A stretch of DNA of 64,000 bases from Chloropicon primus (Eukaryota; Chlorophyta; Chloropicophyceae; Chloropicales; Chloropicaceae), in assembly GCA_023205875.1 (NCBI GenBank), contig CP060755.1:558001-622000 (forward strand), given 5' to 3'. A program made the translations under genes and the position numbers. This document shows positions 29,724 through 39,343 of the stretch, in pieces. Every line of letters begins with the position of its first letter. Position 1 is the stretch's first letter. The notes under the pieces were generated by a model that saw only the letters and a list, made by a program, of their open reading frames with translations, ran no database searches and had not been told where the DNA came from.

Positions 29724-30791
29724 TCAGGTTCCCTTGAAGAACAAGTACTCGCCATCCGCCACGGTCTCCTCGCTTTCCCTGGACCCTCCCCCGCCCTGGT
29801 CCATGCCCAGCCTCTGGTTCTTGGGGCCGCTTTCGGCCTTGGCCGCTGCTTCGCTCCCCATGTCGCCCCTCTCCACGAACCTCCTCTTCTCCCCGCTCCT
29901 GAAGTACCAGCCCATCTGCAGGAAGGGCACGAGGTGCTCCGGCAGGCTCGCGGGGGGCTTCACCTTGGAGAGCTTGAAGTACACCCCGCGGTCACTGCAC
30001 CCCTCGTCGCACTGCTCCAGCTTGCCGTCGTACACCAGGAGCTTCAGGATGCTCCTGACCTCGTCCTCGTCCAGGGCCGTGTGGAACAACTCGCTTTTCT
30101 TCACTTCTGCCGCGACCTCGCGAAAGCTGACCCTGCCCCCCTTCTCCCGGACGCTCTTGAGGCACACCCTGCTCGCCACCCCTATCATCTCCTCGTCCAG
30201 CTCGTTGTTCGTGTACCAGGCCCCCCCCGTGATCTCCTTGCTGGGCTGGACGTCAAACGCCATGTACACCTTCCTGTTCCTGTTCGTCACCCACTTGATC
30301 GACTTGATCAGCTTCCTCTGCTCGAGGAACTTGAGGATCTTCGCGACCTGCGGCTGCTGCAGCCCGGCCTTCATCTTCAAGTCCTTGGTCCAGATCCCCA
30401 TATCGCTCGAACTTTGGATGATCTGGTACACCAGCAGGTCCTCCCTCCCCAACCCCTTGAGCTTCCTCTGCTCCTCCTGCCTGTTCAGCTTGTAAAACAC
30501 TTTCCTCTTCCCGGAACCATCCGCGGCGCCGCCCTCCAGGAGCTGAATCTTGTGCTCCGCCAGCAAGTGGTTCACCACCCTCGCCAACACGTTCACGATA
30601 AACTCGTGGTCACCCAAGTACCCGTGCTCCTCCTGGAGCTTCCGTTCCAACTCCGAACTCTGCAACCCTTCTCCTTCCGCCTCCTTCAACAGGGCCACGA
30701 CGCGTTTCACCCAAACCTCGTCCGAAACCTCGGAGGAATGAGCGGCGGCCTCATCGTTGGAGGTGGTGGAGGACTTCTTCGACCTCCCCAT
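29724..30791 (-). CDS. RPC6: RNA polymerase III subunit RPC6 (RPC34/POLR3F)
   Basis: An intronless 355-residue protein from ATG 30791. RPC6 belongs to the Pol III heterotrimer that helps open promoters and contacts TFIIIB. Visible are tandem winged-helix domains: one in the first 100 residues, then LGREDLLVYQIIQSSSDMGI, the second winged helix with DLKMKAGLQQPQVAKILKFL and KSIKWVTNRNRKVYMAFD, and a third with GGAWYTNNELDEEMI and VRSILKLLVYDGKLEQ. Order and spacing match POLR3F. The C-terminal 65 residues lack cysteine, whereas human RPC6 ends in a four-cysteine [4Fe-4S] site. The stop lies 290 bases from that of the convergent myosin gene. Confidence 0.92.
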   Translation of the reverse strand: MGRSKKSSTTSNDEAAAHSSEVSDEVWVKRVVALLKEAEGEGLQSSELERKLQEEHGYLGDHEFIVNVLARVVNHLLAEHKIQLLEGGAADGSGKRKVFYKLNRQEEQRKLKGLGREDLLVYQIIQSSSDMGIWTKDLKMKAGLQQPQVAKILKFLEQRKLIKSIKWVTNRNRKVYMAFDVQPSKEITGGAWYTNNELDEEMIGVASRVCLKSVREKGGRVSFREVAAEVKKSELFHTALDEDEVRSILKLLVYDGKLEQCDEGCSDRGVYFKLSKVKPPASLPEHLVPFLQMGWYFRSGEKRRFVERGDMGSEAAAKAESGPKNQRLGMDQGGGGSRESEETVADGEYLFFKGT

Positions 30792-31016
30792 CCGTCGTCG
30801 TCCGTCGTAGTTGCTGTCCGTCGTCCGTTGTCCGTCGCCGTCTGCGCTGGTGCCTCGCGCGCGCGCTCTCTCAGCCTCGCCGGAATTGTCCCGATCGACA
30901 ATTCATCGGGAGACGTGCGATGGCGATGCTCTGGCGAAAGGTCATCGGACCGATACTATCGGTTGATTCATCGCATCATGAACATGAAACACATCAAGCC
31001 AGATTGCATCGAACAC

Positions 31017-31053
<37 letters not shown>

Positions 31054-31444
31054 GCCTGATCGTCAACACCAACCAAAGAAGAGGACACTGGCAAGGACCG
31101 GAACTTCCTCCGAGTTCCAGGAAGTTGCGACGTCGTCGTCCAAAGGGGACACCCCTCTGCTAGATGAGCCGCGACTCCCTGCAGACTTGCGAACTTACAA
31201 ACTCTTCGATCAAGTGCCGGTCCAATCGAGCTGACCTCAGTCTTCTTGCTCGTGTGATCGATCAAAGTGCGATCAGGAGGTTGAGGAGCCAAGGGGGTAT
31301 ACTTTGCTTTGCGCTGGGGATCTGAGGCCGTCTCTTCGTGCGGCGCGATGCTTTCGACAGAGAGACAGACAGAGAGAGAGAGAGAGGAGGAGAGGACGAG
31401 GAGGAGAGGAGGAGGAGGTGGAGAGGACAAAAAAAAGGGGGCAA
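30792..31444. other. Gap between RPC6 and tRNA-Arg, with (CT)n tract
   Basis: No protein gene was recognised. It contains a CT dinucleotide run at about 31019-31051, a purine-rich AG tract at about 31373-31400, and an A-run at 31431-31438 that reads as a T-run on the minus strand, directly 3' of the tRNA (Pol III terminator). Confidence 0.6.
31431..31438 (-). terminator. Pol III T-run terminator of tRNA-Arg
   Basis: Eight T residues on the minus strand lie six bases beyond the 3' end of the tRNA, as expected for RNA polymerase III termination. Confidence 0.75.
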
Positions 31445-31544
31445 GCGCTATACGGGATTTGCACCCGCGACCACCTGCGTACTCCTCTCCGCATCAAGGG
31501 ACGCGAGCCGGAAACAGATACTCTTTCTACTGAGCTAATAGCGC
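31445..31544 (-). tRNA. tRNA-Arg(CCG) with a 28-base intron
   Basis: Read on the minus strand, the 100-base segment folds as a tRNA. It has a perfect 7-bp acceptor stem (GCGCTAT/ATAGCGC), a D arm GCTC...GAGT, an anticodon stem TCTGT/GCAGG with two wobble pairs, and a T arm GCGGG-TGCAAAT-CCCGT with one wobble pair. The loop reads TT-CCG-G before the intron, giving anticodon CCG (codon CGG, Arg). The intron (about 28 bases, starting CTCGCG) sits after position 37, the canonical place. The T loop has G in place of the usual second T. The base following the acceptor stem is T, unusual as a discriminator for Arg. Removing the intron leaves 72 bases plus the discriminator. Confidence 0.82.
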
Positions 31545-31575
31545 GTAATCGGGGGGTCGAACCTCCGACATTTCA
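31545..31575 (-). other. T-arm-like fragment next to tRNA-Arg
   Basis: Immediately 5' of the tRNA on the minus strand is TCGGAGGTTCGACCCCCCGA. It forms a hairpin with one mismatch and contains a B-box-like GGTTCGACC. No matching acceptor or D arm is seen upstream, so it may be a tRNA relic or chance. Confidence 0.3.
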
Positions 31576-31751
31576 CCAGCATTTCTTTGCCGAAGAACAA
31601 CATTTCTTCAAAGAATTTACCAATATGTACCTTTCCTTCGCCCCCGAACCAACCCCGCTCGCTCGGCGGCGAAGGCGAAGCGAGGCAAGAGCGATCGGTC
31701 GATCGGCGGTCTCTTGCTCTACGCAGCCGAACAAGAGAACAAGAACATAAT

Positions 31752-34700
31752 ATGGTTCAGCAGCAGCAGGAGGACCCTTCGTCCTCCCCTTTCGGGTCCT
31801 CCTCGAAGCCTAGGCGTCCGGATTACAAGCAGTACTCGTACGCGCAGAACGCTTCCCTGGTGCTCTCTTCTTCGTCCTCCCGGCACAGGCAGGCCAAGGA
31901 GCCCACCGGCGAGGCGGTGTCGTTGTGGGGGAAGCTCGATCCCAAGGGGTTCGGCGACAGGGTCGGGCACGCCAAGCCGGAGAAGGGGAAGGTGGTGTAC
32001 GAGGCGAGGGGGGGCAAGAGGAAGCGCGGAGGCGGCGGGGCGTCGTCGTCCTCGCGAACTGGCAAGGCGTCGTCCTCGCGAACTGCTGCTGGAGTGCTGG
32101 GCGCGTTGGACCACCACCTGGACGGGTGCTACAGGCCGAGGAGCGCGGAGACGAGGAGGGCGTACGAGACGCTCCTGAGCATCATTCGGGAGGACTACGG
32201 CGACCAGCCGCAGGACGTGATCCGCTTCGCTGCGGATGAGATCCTGGCCAGCCTCAGGGCCAAGGGGAGGACGGACGAGGAGAAGAGGAAGGATGTCGCC
32301 GCGGTGCTCGGCCAGTCGGAGGACCAGCTTCTGTCGGCCAAATTCACCCAGCTGAACGCGCTGAGCAAGCTGCTGCACGACTTTGGGGAGGAGGACAACA
32401 ACGCGGGGGCCGGGGGCGACCCCGGCCTGGACGAGAACATCGGCGTGGCCGTGGAGTTCGAGGAGTCGGACGGGGACGGGGACCAGGGCATGGGCGAGGG
32501 CGACGAGAGCGAGACGGAGTCCACGAGCGACATGGGCGACATGGGCGACGAGGACGCGGGTTCCGGGGGCGACGACGACGTGCGCCCCCGTCGTCGCCGG
32601 GACACCGCCGCTCCGTCCTCCTCCGCCTCGCTCGAGGTCGCGTCCATCGACGCGTACTGGCTGCAGAGGACGCTGTCCAAGGCCCTGACCGACCTGTCCC
32701 CCGAGGAGGCGCACGACAAGTCCTCCCAGGTTCTCGCAATCCTGGAGGACAAGGCGAGCAGCGAGAGGGACGTGGAGAACGACCTCGTGCCCATCTTCGA
32801 GTACGCCCACTTTGAGGTGGTGAAGCTCCTGCTGGCCAACAGGTGGCAGATCGTCTGGTGCACCAAGCTCGCGAGGGCGCAGAGGGAGGAGGAGAGGGCG
32901 GAGATAGAGGGGGAGATGTCCTCGGAGCCCCACCTGGCGGAGATCCTCTCGCTGCTCAAGGCCTCGAAGACCAGCGGCAAGGACAAGGAATCCGAGATGG
33001 AGAAGCGAGTTCGGGCGGAGGCGAGGGCCATCCGGGGCGGCGACGACGGCGGGGGCGAAGGGGCAGAGTTCCCGCCCGCTCACGGCAAGCAGTACAAGCA
33101 CGTCGACCTCCAGGACATCATGTTCCAGCACGGGTCCAGGCTTATGGTCAACAAGAGCTGCCAGCTGCCGGAGGGGAGCTACAGGTCCTCGACGAAGGAC
33201 TACGAGGAGGTCTACGTGCCCCCCCTCAAGGCCAAGCCCTTCGAGGAGGAGGAGAAGCTCGTGAAAATACAGGACCTGCCCGAGTGGAGCCACCTCGCGT
33301 TCGCTGGGATGACGAGCTTGAACAGAATCCAGAGCAGGGTGTGCCCCTGCGCGCTCTACAGCTCTGACAACATGCTTGTGTGCGCCCCCACGGGGGCCGG
33401 AAAGACTAACGTGGCCGTCCTGACCATGCTTCACGAAGTCGGCTTGCACGTCAGGCCGGACGGCAGTCTTGACAGAGGAAAGTTCAAGATTGTCTACATC
33501 GCGCCCATGAAAGCGCTGGTGGCCGAGATGGTGGGGAATTTTCAAAAGAGGTTCGAGAAGTACGGGCTCAAGGTCAGCGAGCTCACGGGTGACATGGGCC
33601 TGACCCGCTACCAGCTGGAGAACACCGACATCATCGTGTCCACGCCTGAGAAGTGGGACATCGTCACGAGGAAGACGAGAAACAGGAGCTTCACCCAATT
33701 GGTGAAGCTGATCATCATTGATGAGGTCCACCTCCTGCACGACGACAGGGGCCCGGTCTTGGAGTCCGTGGTTGCCAGAACAATCCAGCAGGTGGAGTCC
33801 ACGCACGAGATGACGAGGCTGGTGGGCCTCTCGGCCACGCTACCTAACTACCAGGACGTCGCCATGTTTCTCAGGGTGGAGCTGGACAAGGGCCTCTTTG
33901 TGTTCGACAACTCCTTCAGGCCCTGCCCGCTAGAGCAGCACTTTGTTGGCGTCATCGTCAGGAAGCCCCTGCAGCGCCTGCAGCTCATGAACCAGCTGTG
34001 CTATGACAAAGTGAAGGGCGACGCCGGAAAGCACCAGGTCCTTGTCTTTGTCCACAGCAGGAAGGAGACGGTGAAGACGGCAAGGTTTCTCAGGGATCAA
34101 GCCATTGCGGACGACACGATCAGCAAGCTTGTTCCTGAGACTTCGGCGTCGAAAGAGATTTTGAATGCAGAGGTCAGCTCATGCAAGAATCCAGACCTCG
34201 CGGAGCTGCTGCCTTACGGCATCGGCGTCCACCACGCGGGTCTCGGGCGCTCGGACAGGACTTTGGTGGAGGATCTCTTCTCAGACGGCCACCTGCAGGT
34301 CCTGGTCTCGACGGCGACGTTGGCTTGGGGTGTGAATCTGCCAGCGCACACCGTCGTGATCAAGGGGACAGAGGTCTACAACCCAACCCTTGCCAGGTGG
34401 GATGAGCTTAGCCAGCTGGACGTGATGCAGATGCTTGGCCGTGCCGGTAGACCCCAATTCGACCAGTTCGGGGTCGGCATCATCATCACTTCATACAACG
34501 AGCTGCAGTATTACCTGAGCCTGTTCAACCAGCAGCTTCCAATAGAGAGTCAGTTTGTCAAGCAGCTCGCGGATAGCTTGAACGCGGAAATTGTTTCTGG
34601 AATGGTGAAAAACGTGTCGGACGCGACCACTTGGTTGGGCTACACCTATCTCTTCATCAGAATGCTGCGCAACCCCATTCTGTACAGCATAAGCGTCGAT

Positions 34701-37700
34701 GAGCTGGAGAGGGACCCTCTGCTGCAACAGCACAGGGGTAATCTGATCCACAGCGCTGCCATACTTTTAGAAAAGCACGGCCTTATCAAGTACGATCGCA
34801 GGAATGGGATCTTCCAGGGCACTGATCTGGGAAAGATTGCAAGCACGTTTTATGTGTCCAACACGACTATGTCCACGTACAACAGGTACCTCAAGCCCAA
34901 TGTGGGGGAGATGGAGCTCTGTAACATCTTCTGCCTGTCAGAGGAGTTCAAGAACATTGTGGTGAGGGAGGAGGACAAGCTGGAGCTCGCAAAGCTGCTG
35001 GAGAGGGTCCCCATTCCAGTGAAAGAGAACATCGAGGACCCAACAGCCAAAGTCAACGTTCTGTTGCAGGCATTCATATCAAGACTGCCACTCGATGGCT
35101 ACGTGCTCTCTGCTGACACGAGTTTCGTCGTTCAAAATGCCGGGAGGCTCATGCGGTGCATCTTTGAGATCATTCTGAGGCATGGCTGGGCCCAGGCGAC
35201 GTACAAGGCCTTGAACATGTGCAAGATGATCAGTAGGAGAATGTGGCTGAACCAAACGCCTCTGCGCCAATTTGAGGGAATTCCAGCGGACACACTCCGC
35301 AGATTGGAGCAGAAGGACATTCCCTGGGAAAGGTATTACGACCTTACTCCCCAGCAGCTGGGTGAGCATGTCAGAAACCCAAAGCTGGGAAAGGCGTTGC
35401 ACAAACTTGTGCACCACTTCCCTAGGCTGGAAATCGCGGCCCAGCTCCTCCCTTTGACTCGGTCTTTGATCAAGATTGATCTGACCCTGACACCTGACTT
35501 CGCTTGGGAGGACAGCAGCCACGGGTTTGTCGAGTCCTTTTGGATCATTGTGGAAGACTCTGACTCGGAGATGATTCTTCACTCGGAAACCTTTTTGCTG
35601 AGAAAGGGCATGAGCAACGTGGAACATAGCGTTTCCTTCACCATCATGATGACAGACCCCATCCCTCCGCAGTATTTTGTGAGAGTCATCTCGGACAAGT
35701 GGCTTGGAAGTGAGACATCCTTGCCCATTTCGTTCCGGCATTTGATACTGCCGCAGAAATGTGCGCCGCCAACTGAGCTGCTTGATCTCCAGCCACTGCC
35801 TGTGAATGAATTGAGAAACAAGGAGCTTGAAGGCATCTACAAAGGCGTGTCTGCATTCAATCCGATACAGACGCAGGTCTTCCCGCAGCTGTTCAGAAGT
35901 AGCGATAATGTTATTGTGTGCGCGCCGGTCGGTAGCGGTCTTGATGTTTGCGCAGAATTTGCAATCTTCGAAGCGATCGCCAGGAACGGCGTCGATGCCC
36001 TGAAGTGCGTTTACATCGCCCCTTACGAGGCAGTGGTGAAGTATCAGTTGGAGAAGTGGCAGGAGATCATCCAGTCAACCCTTGGCGCCAGAGTGATGGC
36101 TCTGTCGGGGGAAACGGCTCTCGACCTGAAAATCCTTCAAGGGAGCAACGTCATACTGTCCACTCCGCAGAACTGGGACATGATCTCGAGACGCTGGCGG
36201 CACAGGAAGAGTGTGCAAGCAGTAAACCTGTTCATTGTTGACGGCATTCATCTGGTGGCAAGTCCAATCGGCCCCTGCATCGAAGTGATAACTTCGAGGA
36301 TGAGGTACATCAGCAAGCAGACAGAGAATCCTCTGCGCATAGTTGGACTGGGATCCACCATTGCGAACGCGCGCGACATCAGCGAATGGATAGGGGCAAA
36401 GAGCCACGCCACGTTCAACTTTCATTACAGTGCTCGCCCCGTCCCCCTGCAGGTGGAGCTGTTGGGCTTTGATTCCCCCTTCCACGAAAGTAGGCTGGAG
36501 AGTATGGTGAGGCCCGCGTACCACAAAATTGTGCAGAAAGGTGCCAAGACCATGATTTTCGTTCCTTCCTGGAAAGTCGCTCGGATGGCAACAGTGGAGC
36601 TCCTCACGTTCTCTGCGGCGCAGGGCAAGGAGAAGCAGTTCCTTAATTGCGCAGAGGAGGATCTGCAGGAATATCTTCAGCTCGTTGACGACAAGACGCT
36701 TGCTCATGCACTTTCCTCCGGCGTTGCTTACCTTCACGAGGGGCTATCCCAGGAAGTTCAAGCCATGATCCAGCAGCTCTTCAGAGTGGGCGCAATTCAA
36801 GTTGTGATCGCAACGGCATCGCTGGTGTGGTCGTTGCAGATCAACGCAGACTTGGTCATACTGATGGGCACGGAGAAGTTTCAGCACCATATCTCATCCG
36901 CAAGTGACTACTCGCTTGCGGATGTGCAGCAGATGATCGGAAAGGCTAATTCCCTCGTTGACACGAAGCCTTGCACGGCGGTTGTCATGTGCCAGACTTC
37001 AAGGAAGGCCCAGCTCTTGAAGTTCTTGCAAGAGCCGCTCCCTGCGGAGTCCTACTTGGACCACTTTCTGCATGATCACATCTGTGCAGAGACGAACGTA
37101 AAGATGATCGAGAACAAGCAGGACGCCGTCGATTATGTGACTTGGACTCTGTACTACAGGAGACTCAACCAGAACCCAAACTACTACAATTTGCAGGGCA
37201 CGTCGCACAGGCATATCTCTGACCACCTGTCAGAGCTGATTGAGAACGTCGTCAGTGATTTAGAGAACGCCAAGTGCATCGCGGTCGAGGATGACATGGA
37301 TCTCTTTGTGCTGAATTTGGGAATGATCGCGACGCACTATTATCTCAAGTACACCACCATAGAGCTCTTCTCGTCCTCCATCACAGCAAAGACGAAGTTG
37401 AAGGGACTCCTTCAGATACTGTGCAACGCTTCGGAGTTTGATAACGTGGCCGTCAGCGCTGAGACTGAAGACTTCTTGCGCCCCTTGTTGAGGCGCATCC
37501 CGATCGCCGTGGATGAGAGGCTGTACAACCTTCAGTCCAAGAAGGTGAACGTCCTCCTACAATCCCAGTTCAGCCGTTTGCAGGTGTCGCCAGAGCACAA
37601 GGCTGAGCAAAATGACACTGTGAGGAAAGCCATCAGGCTTTTGCACGCGATGGTGGACATTGTGTCCTCCTCGGGCTGGCTGCAGCCAGCACTGGAGGCG

Positions 37701-38306
37701 ATGGAGTTTTGCCAGCTCCTCACGCAGGGCTTGTGGACGAAGGACAGCTGGCTCATGCAGCTGCCACACTTCACGAAAGAGCTTGCAGCAAAATGTGCTG
37801 GGCAGGAGATCACAGGCGTCTTTGATGTCCTCGATCTGGATGATGCCGAAAGGGAGGACTTGCTTGGAATGGACAAGAAGCAGCTGGCAGACGTGGTGGA
37901 CTACGCCGAGGCTTTCCCTGACATTGAGCTTAACTACGAGATATCCGCAAAGGAGGCGAACTGCGAGGAGCCTGTCCAGATCCAGGTGCTGCTCGAGAGG
38001 AAGTCCACAGGGAACCCGCACCAGGTCCGATCCCAGGCCTTCCCGGGACAGAAGAGCGAAGTGTGGTGGCTATGCGTCGGAGACACGGAAACGAACGAGC
38101 TCCTCGCGATCAAAAGGGTGAACTTGCTGCAGAAAACGAAGTCACTGCTGGAGTTCTCGGCTCCCTCCGTTCCTGGCAAGCACACGCTCACCCTGTACTT
38201 TATGTGCGATTCCTATCTCGGGGCTGACCAAGAGTACACTTTTGATCTCGCGACGTCCTCGGCGGCGGGTCCTGGGCCTTCGAGCGGGGATGCCATGGAA
38301 GAATAA
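31752..38306 (+). CDS. BRR2: BRR2/SNRNP200 U5 snRNP helicase
   Basis: An intronless protein of 2,184 residues from ATG 31752. BRR2 is the Ski2-like ATPase that unwinds U4/U6 to activate the spliceosome. The N-terminal 470 residues are charged and contain the plug/PWI-like region. Cassette 1 has Walker A APTGAGKT (about 545), DEVH (about 655), SATLPNYQDVA and QMLGRAGRPQFD, then a Sec63 module. Cassette 2 keeps the fold (SRMRYISKQ) but its Walker A reads APVGSGLD and its DExH box DGIH, so nucleotide binding looks lost. A second Sec63 module ends in KHTLTLYFMCDSYLGADQE. Length and order match human and yeast BRR2. The GC content falls visibly from 5' to 3'. Confidence 0.97.
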   Translation: MVQQQQEDPSSSPFGSSSKPRRPDYKQYSYAQNASLVLSSSSSRHRQAKEPTGEAVSLWGKLDPKGFGDRVGHAKPEKGKVVYEARGGKRKRGGGGASSSSRTGKASSSRTAAGVLGALDHHLDGCYRPRSAETRRAYETLLSIIREDYGDQPQDVIRFAADEILASLRAKGRTDEEKRKDVAAVLGQSEDQLLSAKFTQLNALSKLLHDFGEEDNNAGAGGDPGLDENIGVAVEFEESDGDGDQGMGEGDESETESTSDMGDMGDEDAGSGGDDDVRPRRRRDTAAPSSSASLEVASIDAYWLQRTLSKALTDLSPEEAHDKSSQVLAILEDKASSERDVENDLVPIFEYAHFEVVKLLLANRWQIVWCTKLARAQREEERAEIEGEMSSEPHLAEILSLLKASKTSGKDKESEMEKRVRAEARAIRGGDDGGGEGAEFPPAHGKQYKHVDLQDIMFQHGSRLMVNKSCQLPEGSYRSSTKDYEEVYVPPLKAKPFEEEEKLVKIQDLPEWSHLAFAGMTSLNRIQSRVCPCALYSSDNMLVCAPTGAGKTNVAVLTMLHEVGLHVRPDGSLDRGKFKIVYIAPMKALVAEMVGNFQKRFEKYGLKVSELTGDMGLTRYQLENTDIIVSTPEKWDIVTRKTRNRSFTQLVKLIIIDEVHLLHDDRGPVLESVVARTIQQVESTHEMTRLVGLSATLPNYQDVAMFLRVELDKGLFVFDNSFRPCPLEQHFVGVIVRKPLQRLQLMNQLCYDKVKGDAGKHQVLVFVHSRKETVKTARFLRDQAIADDTISKLVPETSASKEILNAEVSSCKNPDLAELLPYGIGVHHAGLGRSDRTLVEDLFSDGHLQVLVSTATLAWGVNLPAHTVVIKGTEVYNPTLARWDELSQLDVMQMLGRAGRPQFDQFGVGIIITSYNELQYYLSLFNQQLPIESQFVKQLADSLNAEIVSGMVKNVSDATTWLGYTYLFIRMLRNPILYSISVDELERDPLLQQHRGNLIHSAAILLEKHGLIKYDRRNGIFQGTDLGKIASTFYVSNTTMSTYNRYLKPNVGEMELCNIFCLSEEFKNIVVREEDKLELAKLLERVPIPVKENIEDPTAKVNVLLQAFISRLPLDGYVLSADTSFVVQNAGRLMRCIFEIILRHGWAQATYKALNMCKMISRRMWLNQTPLRQFEGIPADTLRRLEQKDIPWERYYDLTPQQLGEHVRNPKLGKALHKLVHHFPRLEIAAQLLPLTRSLIKIDLTLTPDFAWEDSSHGFVESFWIIVEDSDSEMILHSETFLLRKGMSNVEHSVSFTIMMTDPIPPQYFVRVISDKWLGSETSLPISFRHLILPQKCAPPTELLDLQPLPVNELRNKELEGIYKGVSAFNPIQTQVFPQLFRSSDNVIVCAPVGSGLDVCAEFAIFEAIARNGVDALKCVYIAPYEAVVKYQLEKWQEIIQSTLGARVMALSGETALDLKILQGSNVILSTPQNWDMISRRWRHRKSVQAVNLFIVDGIHLVASPIGPCIEVITSRMRYISKQTENPLRIVGLGSTIANARDISEWIGAKSHATFNFHYSARPVPLQVELLGFDSPFHESRLESMVRPAYHKIVQKGAKTMIFVPSWKVARMATVELLTFSAAQGKEKQFLNCAEEDLQEYLQLVDDKTLAHALSSGVAYLHEGLSQEVQAMIQQLFRVGAIQVVIATASLVWSLQINADLVILMGTEKFQHHISSASDYSLADVQQMIGKANSLVDTKPCTAVVMCQTSRKAQLLKFLQEPLPAESYLDHFLHDHICAETNVKMIENKQDAVDYVTWTLYYRRLNQNPNYYNLQGTSHRHISDHLSELIENVVSDLENAKCIAVEDDMDLFVLNLGMIATHYYLKYTTIELFSSSITAKTKLKGLLQILCNASEFDNVAVSAETEDFLRPLLRRIPIAVDERLYNLQSKKVNVLLQSQFSRLQVSPEHKAEQNDTVRKAIRLLHAMVDIVSSSGWLQPALEAMEFCQLLTQGLWTKDSWLMQLPHFTKELAAKCAGQEITGVFDVLDLDDAEREDLLGMDKKQLADVVDYAEAFPDIELNYEISAKEANCEEPVQIQVLLERKSTGNPHQVRSQAFPGQKSEVWWLCVGDTETNELLAIKRVNLLQKTKSLLEFSAPSVPGKHTLTLYFMCDSYLGADQEYTFDLATSSAAGPGPSSGDAMEE

Positions 38307-38401
38307 AGTAACCTACGAGGGTAAGACACGGTTCCTCTTCCTTTCTATATATTTCATTGTACTTTAAGAATATTATGACACACATGCGCGCGCGCGCCAC
38401 A

Positions 38402-39343
38402 TCAACTTATCAACGTGCCGACCGACCCCGTTCCTTGCACGGCTTGGGTGAGCATCCCCTCCTTCTTGATGTTGAACACGATGACAGGGATGTCATTCTC
38501 GCGGCAGAGCGTGACTGCTGTCTTGTCCATCACAGCGATGTTGTCCTCCCTCTCCGCCTCCTGGAAGCTCAACTCTGGAATCAGCTCCGCTTCTGGGTTC
38601 TTCAGGGGGTCGTCGCTGTAGACGCCGTCAACCTTGGTCGCTTTCAGAAGGCAAGCCGCGCCTATTTCGGCGGCACGGAGAGCAGCACAAGTATCAGTAG
38701 TGAAGAAGGGGTTGCCGGTCCCTGCCCCAAAGATCACCACTCGACCCTTCTCCAGGTGCCTCATGCACCTCCTTCGGATGTAAGGCTCCGCCACCTCCTT
38801 CATCTCGATTGCGCTCTGCACCCTCGTCGGCACACCCATGTGCTCCAGGGCGCTCTGCAAGCTCAAAGCATTCATCACCGTGGCAAGCATGCCCATGTAA
38901 TCCGCAGACGCCCTGTCTATGTTCAGCTCCTCACTGAAGCTGCTTCCTCTGAAAAAGTTTCCACCGCCGACAACGATGGCCACCTCGACGTCTTCCGCCA
39001 CGACCCTCGCCACCTCCTTCGCCACGCTCTGCACCACCGCGGGATCTATCCCGAACCCCTTGTCACCAGCAAGCGCCTCACCGCTCACCTTGAGCAAAAC
39101 ACGACGCTTCGACGCAGAACCCAATGAACCTGACGATGCTTTGTCTGCAGGACGGTTCTCCCTTTTTGCTGCAGGGAGACCATTCACGACGACGTTCGCG
39201 TCTCCTCGACGAAGACGAACCCAAGAGGGACAACGACTCGAGTACGCGAATCCATTCCTTGATCGTGTCCAGTCCCTCGCCGTCCTACGGGAGGGACAGG
39301 GACTCCTCAACCAACCCGTCGCCTTGCTCTTGGTCGCCAGCAT
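38402..39343 (-). CDS. UMP kinase, bacterial PyrH type, probably plastid
   Basis: An intronless 313-residue protein from ATG 39343. Residues about 78-313 form a bacterial-type UMP kinase (amino-acid kinase fold), which phosphorylates UMP to UDP. Visible blocks are [12 protein letters not shown] (start of the fold), [64 protein letters not shown] and [17 protein letters not shown]. The first 77 residues are rich in Arg, Ser and Ala and should be a transit peptide, as in the plant plastid UMP kinase PUMPKIN. It diverges from the endonuclease III gene across a 470-base spacer. Confidence 0.94.
   Translation of the reverse strand: MLATKSKATGWLRSPCPSRRTARDWTRSRNGFAYSSRCPSWVRLRRGDANVVVNGLPAAKRENRPADKASSGSLGSASKRRVLLKVSGEALAGDKGFGIDPAVVQSVAKEVARVVAEDVEVAIVVGGGNFFRGSSFSEELNIDRASADYMGMLATVMNALSLQSALEHMGVPTRVQSAIEMKEVAEPYIRRRCMRHLEKGRVVIFGAGTGNPFFTTDTCAALRAAEIGAACLLKATKVDGVYSDDPLKNPEAELIPELSFQEAEREDNIAVMDKTAVTLCRENDIPVIVFNIKKEGMLTQAVQGTGSVGTLIS

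Noticed and set aside
29525-29737. 70-codon frame with one hydrophobic stretch between myosin and RPC6
   Set aside because: Starts at TTG and overlaps the RPC6 stop and a tandem repeat; not supported as a gene.
29721-31163. 480-codon plus-strand frame opposite RPC6
   Set aside because: Antisense of RPC6; its composition is repetitive His/Leu/Pro and it matches no family.
31719-33806. 695-codon minus-strand frame opposite BRR2
   Set aside because: Antisense of the very GC-rich 5' half of BRR2, where stop codons are rare by composition.
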